Source: Acidimicrobiia bacterium
Lineage (GTDB): Bacteria; Actinomycetota; Acidimicrobiia; Spongiisociales; JAENVV01
NCBI GenBank assembly: GCA_020352575.1
Contig: CP070681.1
Coordinates: forward strand, 1,509,213-1,514,983
Length of the DNA stretch: 5,771 nucleotides
Direction of reading: 5' to 3'
Shown here: positions 3,549 through 5,771 of the stretch, in pieces
Position numbering within the stretch: position 1 is the first letter of the stretch
Layout of the letters: each line of letters starts with the position of its first letter
The notes under the pieces: model-generated
Seen by the model: only the letters and a program-made list of their open reading frames with translations
Told to the model about the DNA's origin: nothing
Database searches by the model: none
Translations under genes and position numbers: made by a program

Positions 3549-5771
3549 GTGACCGCCTACGCGGAGCTCCACAGCCACACGAACTTCAGCTTCCTCGACG
3601 GGGCTTCCCACCCCCACGCGCTCGTGGAACGTGCCGCCGACCTCGGCTACGAGGCGCTGGCGATCACCGACCACGACGGGTTCCACGGTGCCGCCCATTT
3701 CGCCGCGGCCGCACGGGAGGTCGGGCTCCCCACCGTCTACGGCAGCGAGGTGGGAATCCTCCCGGTCGGGGTGGATGCGCCGCCGATGACGGATCCTTTC
3801 CTGACCGCCGAGGAGTGGGATGCCGCCCAATGGGCGGTCGACGAAGGCCCGAACGTGGATCGGAGAGGACGCACGGTGCGGGCCCATGGCGTGAAGCCAG
3901 TCGACCCGGGGCCGACCGACCACCTCGTCCTCCTCGCCACCGGTCCCGAGGGGTACGCCACCATCAGCCGCTTGGTCTCGACGGCGCAGTTCCGCGGCGA
4001 GAAGGATCGTCCGGTGTACCTCTGGGACGACATCGCCGAGGCGGCGAAGGGCGAGGTGCTCGCACTCACCGGTTGTTGGCAGGGCGCCGTTCCCGCTGCA
4101 GCGCTCCGCGGAGACCTGCAAGGTGCCCTCCGGGAGGCGAGCCGGCTACGGGAGCTCTTCGGTGACCGCCTCCATGTCGAGCTGTGGCACCACCGACTCC
4201 CCGAGGACGATGGGCGCAACGACGTGCTGTGGGAAGTCGCCCAACGGCTCGGACTGCCGGCCGTCGCCACCAACCAGGTCCACTACCACGACCGTGGTGA
4301 CGCGATGCTCTCGGAAGTGCTCGCTGCGATCGGGGGGCGGCGCAGCCTTGCCGCCCACGACGGGTTCCGGCCGCCGACCGACGAACGGCACCTCAAGGAC
4401 CCCGAGGAGATGGCACGTCGGTTCGCCCGTTATCCCGGCGCGGTGGCACGGGCAGCCGAGCTTGGTCGGTCACTGGCATTCGACCTCCACGTGGTGGCAC
4501 CCAACCTGCCCGACTTCCCCATGCCCGGGCACTTCCTCGACGAGCTCGACTTCCTCCGCCACCTCACCTACGAGGGTGCCCGGGAGATCTACGGCGACGG
4601 GTCCGGGGGGATCGAGCCCCGGGCCAAGCAGCGCCTCGACCACGAACTCGATGTGATCGGTCGCCTCGGGTTCCCCGGGTACTTCCTGGTCGTGTGGGAC
4701 CTCGTGAACTTCGCCCGGGACCGCGACATCCATTGCCAGATCCGCGGGTCGGGTGCCGATTCGGCGGTGTGCCGCTGCATCGGCCTCACCCGGGTCGATC
4801 CGATCCGCCTCAACCTCCCGTTCGAACGGTTCCTCTCCGAGGAGCGGGGACGGGCCCCCGACATAGACCTCGACCTGGAGGCGGACCGGCGGGAGGAGGT
4901 CATCCAGTACTGCTACCGCCGGTACGGCCGGGAGCGGGCGGCGATGGTGGCGAACGTCATCACCTACCGCGCCCGCAGTGTGCTGCGGGATGTGGTGAAG
5001 ACCTTCGGATTCTCCCAGGCCCAGGCCGATGGGATGACGAAGTACCTCGACACCCGGAACCCGGCGGCGATCGCCGACGACGCCCCCCTGCCCGAGGGGC
5101 TCACCGCCGACCTCGTCTACGACATCTGCCACCGGCTCGACGGGTTCCCCCGCCACCTCGGCATCCATTCGGGCGGCGTCGTGATCGCCGATCGGCCGCT
5201 GTGGCAGGTGGTCCCCCTCGAGTGGGGTCGGATGGAGGGCCGCTCGGTGCTCCAATGGGACAAGGAGTCGTGTGGCCTCATCGGGATCGTGAAGTTCGAC
5301 CTCCTCGGCCTCGGGATGCTCAACGCCCTCCACCTCGCCGTGGACACGATCCGCGATGCACACGGGGTGACCATCGACCTGGCGGCGTTGCCCCAGGAGC
5401 CCGCCCTCTACGAACAGATGACCAAGGCGGACACGGTCGGGCTCTTCCAGGTCGAGTCGCGGGCCCAGATGGCGACCCTGCCGAGGATGAAGCCCCGCAC
5501 CTTCTATGACCTCGCCGTCGAGGTGGCGCTCATCCGTCCGGGTCCGATCCAGGGTCAGTCGGTGCACCCGTACCTCAAGCGTCGCAACGGCGAGGAGTCG
5601 GTGCGCTACCCCCATCCGCTCGCCGAACCGGTGCTGCGCAAGACGCTGGGGGTGCCGATCTTCCAGGAGCAACTCATGGAGTTGGCACGGCTGTGTGCCG
5701 GGTTCGACGCAGCCCAGGTCGACCGCCTCCGCCAGGCGATGACGCACAAGCGGAGCGAACAGGCCATGGAG
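3549..5771 (+). CDS. dnaE2: Error-prone DNA polymerase III alpha subunit DnaE2 (3' partial)
   Basis: The window holds 741 codons of a protein usually about 1,050-1,100 residues long. DnaE2 is a non-replicative C-family polymerase for damage-induced mutagenic translesion synthesis, normally working with ImuA' and ImuB. Domains: PHP (about 1-270) with YAELHSHTNFSFLDGAS (4-20) and ITDHDGF (39-45); palm with RGSGADSAVC (399-408) and PDIDLD (437-442), where D440 and D442 match catalytic D401/D403 of E. coli DnaE; third catalytic Asp D584 in VKFDLLGLGML; then the fingers region with GLFQVESRAQM (631-641) and IRPGPIQGQSVHPYLKRRNG (662-681). The ESRAQM and PGPIQG forms mark DnaE2 rather than DnaE1. 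The PHP metal site looks incomplete: H8, H10, D17, H42 and E67 are visible, but the later D-x-H pair is Q243-V-H245. Residues about 71-123 are longer than I recall for mycobacterial DnaE2. GTG 3549 is forced by the in-frame TAG at 3537. The reading frame is intact; the gene runs off the right edge before the rest of the fingers and the HhH and OB domains. Confidence 0.95.
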   Translation, partial: MTAYAELHSHTNFSFLDGASHPHALVERAADLGYEALAITDHDGFHGAAHFAAAAREVGLPTVYGSEVGILPVGVDAPPMTDPFLTAEEWDAAQWAVDEGPNVDRRGRTVRAHGVKPVDPGPTDHLVLLATGPEGYATISRLVSTAQFRGEKDRPVYLWDDIAEAAKGEVLALTGCWQGAVPAAALRGDLQGALREASRLRELFGDRLHVELWHHRLPEDDGRNDVLWEVAQRLGLPAVATNQVHYHDRGDAMLSEVLAAIGGRRSLAAHDGFRPPTDERHLKDPEEMARRFARYPGAVARAAELGRSLAFDLHVVAPNLPDFPMPGHFLDELDFLRHLTYEGAREIYGDGSGGIEPRAKQRLDHELDVIGRLGFPGYFLVVWDLVNFARDRDIHCQIRGSGADSAVCRCIGLTRVDPIRLNLPFERFLSEERGRAPDIDLDLEADRREEVIQYCYRRYGRERAAMVANVITYRARSVLRDVVKTFGFSQAQADGMTKYLDTRNPAAIADDAPLPEGLTADLVYDICHRLDGFPRHLGIHSGGVVIADRPLWQVVPLEWGRMEGRSVLQWDKESCGLIGIVKFDLLGLGMLNALHLAVDTIRDAHGVTIDLAALPQEPALYEQMTKADTVGLFQVESRAQMATLPRMKPRTFYDLAVEVALIRPGPIQGQSVHPYLKRRNGEESVRYPHPLAEPVLRKTLGVPIFQEQLMELARLCAGFDAAQVDRLRQAMTHKRSEQAME

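Noticed and set aside
3105..4121. A 338-codon minus-strand frame across the thioesterase gene and the start of dnaE2
   Set aside because: It crosses the SOS promoter and two conserved genes and shows no family motif; a shadow frame.
4818..4829. Palindrome CCGTTCGAACGG as a second LexA-like site
   Set aside because: The half-sites are in the wrong order for TCGAAC-N4-GTTCGA, and the bases encode the conserved PFER segment of DnaE2.
4470..5747. A 425-codon open frame antisense to dnaE2
   Set aside because: It is rich in H, E, G, R and V with no recognisable domain, and lies opposite a highly conserved polymerase; a typical GC-rich shadow frame.

Overview
The window looks like a piece of chromosome from a high-GC actinobacterium. 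Three things point there. The first gene belongs to the mycothiol-dependent maleylpyruvate isomerase family. A perfect actinobacterial LexA (SOS) box of the form TCGAAC-N4-GTTCGA lies in front of the DNA polymerase gene. Start regions carry TANNNT -10 hexamers placed for leaderless transcription. Genus cannot be fixed from the sequence. No rRNA, tRNA, CRISPR array, insertion sequence or phage gene was seen, and the codon use is uniformly GC-rich.

Layout. (a) 1-609, plus strand: the C-terminal part of a mycothiol-dependent maleylpyruvate isomerase/DinB-like protein, cut by the left edge. (b) 606-1847, minus: a 12-helix MFS transporter that converges on (a), the two stop codons sharing CTAG. 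(c) 1857-2651, minus: an enoyl-CoA hydratase/isomerase family protein, 9 nt upstream of the transporter gene. (d) 2716-3096, plus, divergent from (c): a DCC-family thiol-disulfide oxidoreductase-like protein. (e) 3118-3519, plus: a PaaI-like hotdog thioesterase. (f) 3549 to the right edge, plus: error-prone DNA polymerase III alpha subunit DnaE2 (741 codons present, C-terminus missing).

How the genes work together. The acyl-CoA isomerase-like enzyme, the thioesterase and the MFS transporter are compatible with acyl-CoA metabolism, but nothing here proves a shared pathway. DnaE2 is a separate function: mutagenic translesion synthesis in the SOS response. Its promoter is unusually legible: the LexA palindrome begins one base after the thioesterase stop, the -10 hexamer TAGCGT follows one base after the box, and the GTG start follows six bases after the hexamer. 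The usual partners imuA/imuB are not visible.

The most notable structural theme is that four of the five gene starts inside the window (MFS transporter, DCC protein, thioesterase, dnaE2) have TANNNT exactly six bases before the start codon and no Shine-Dalgarno sequence. This predicts leaderless mRNAs and individual promoters even where gaps are only 9-29 bp. I found no convincing wholly new system. The second-look items are this promoter grammar, the SOS promoter geometry, an extra segment in the DnaE2 PHP domain, and a crotonase-fold enzyme lacking both classical catalytic glutamates.
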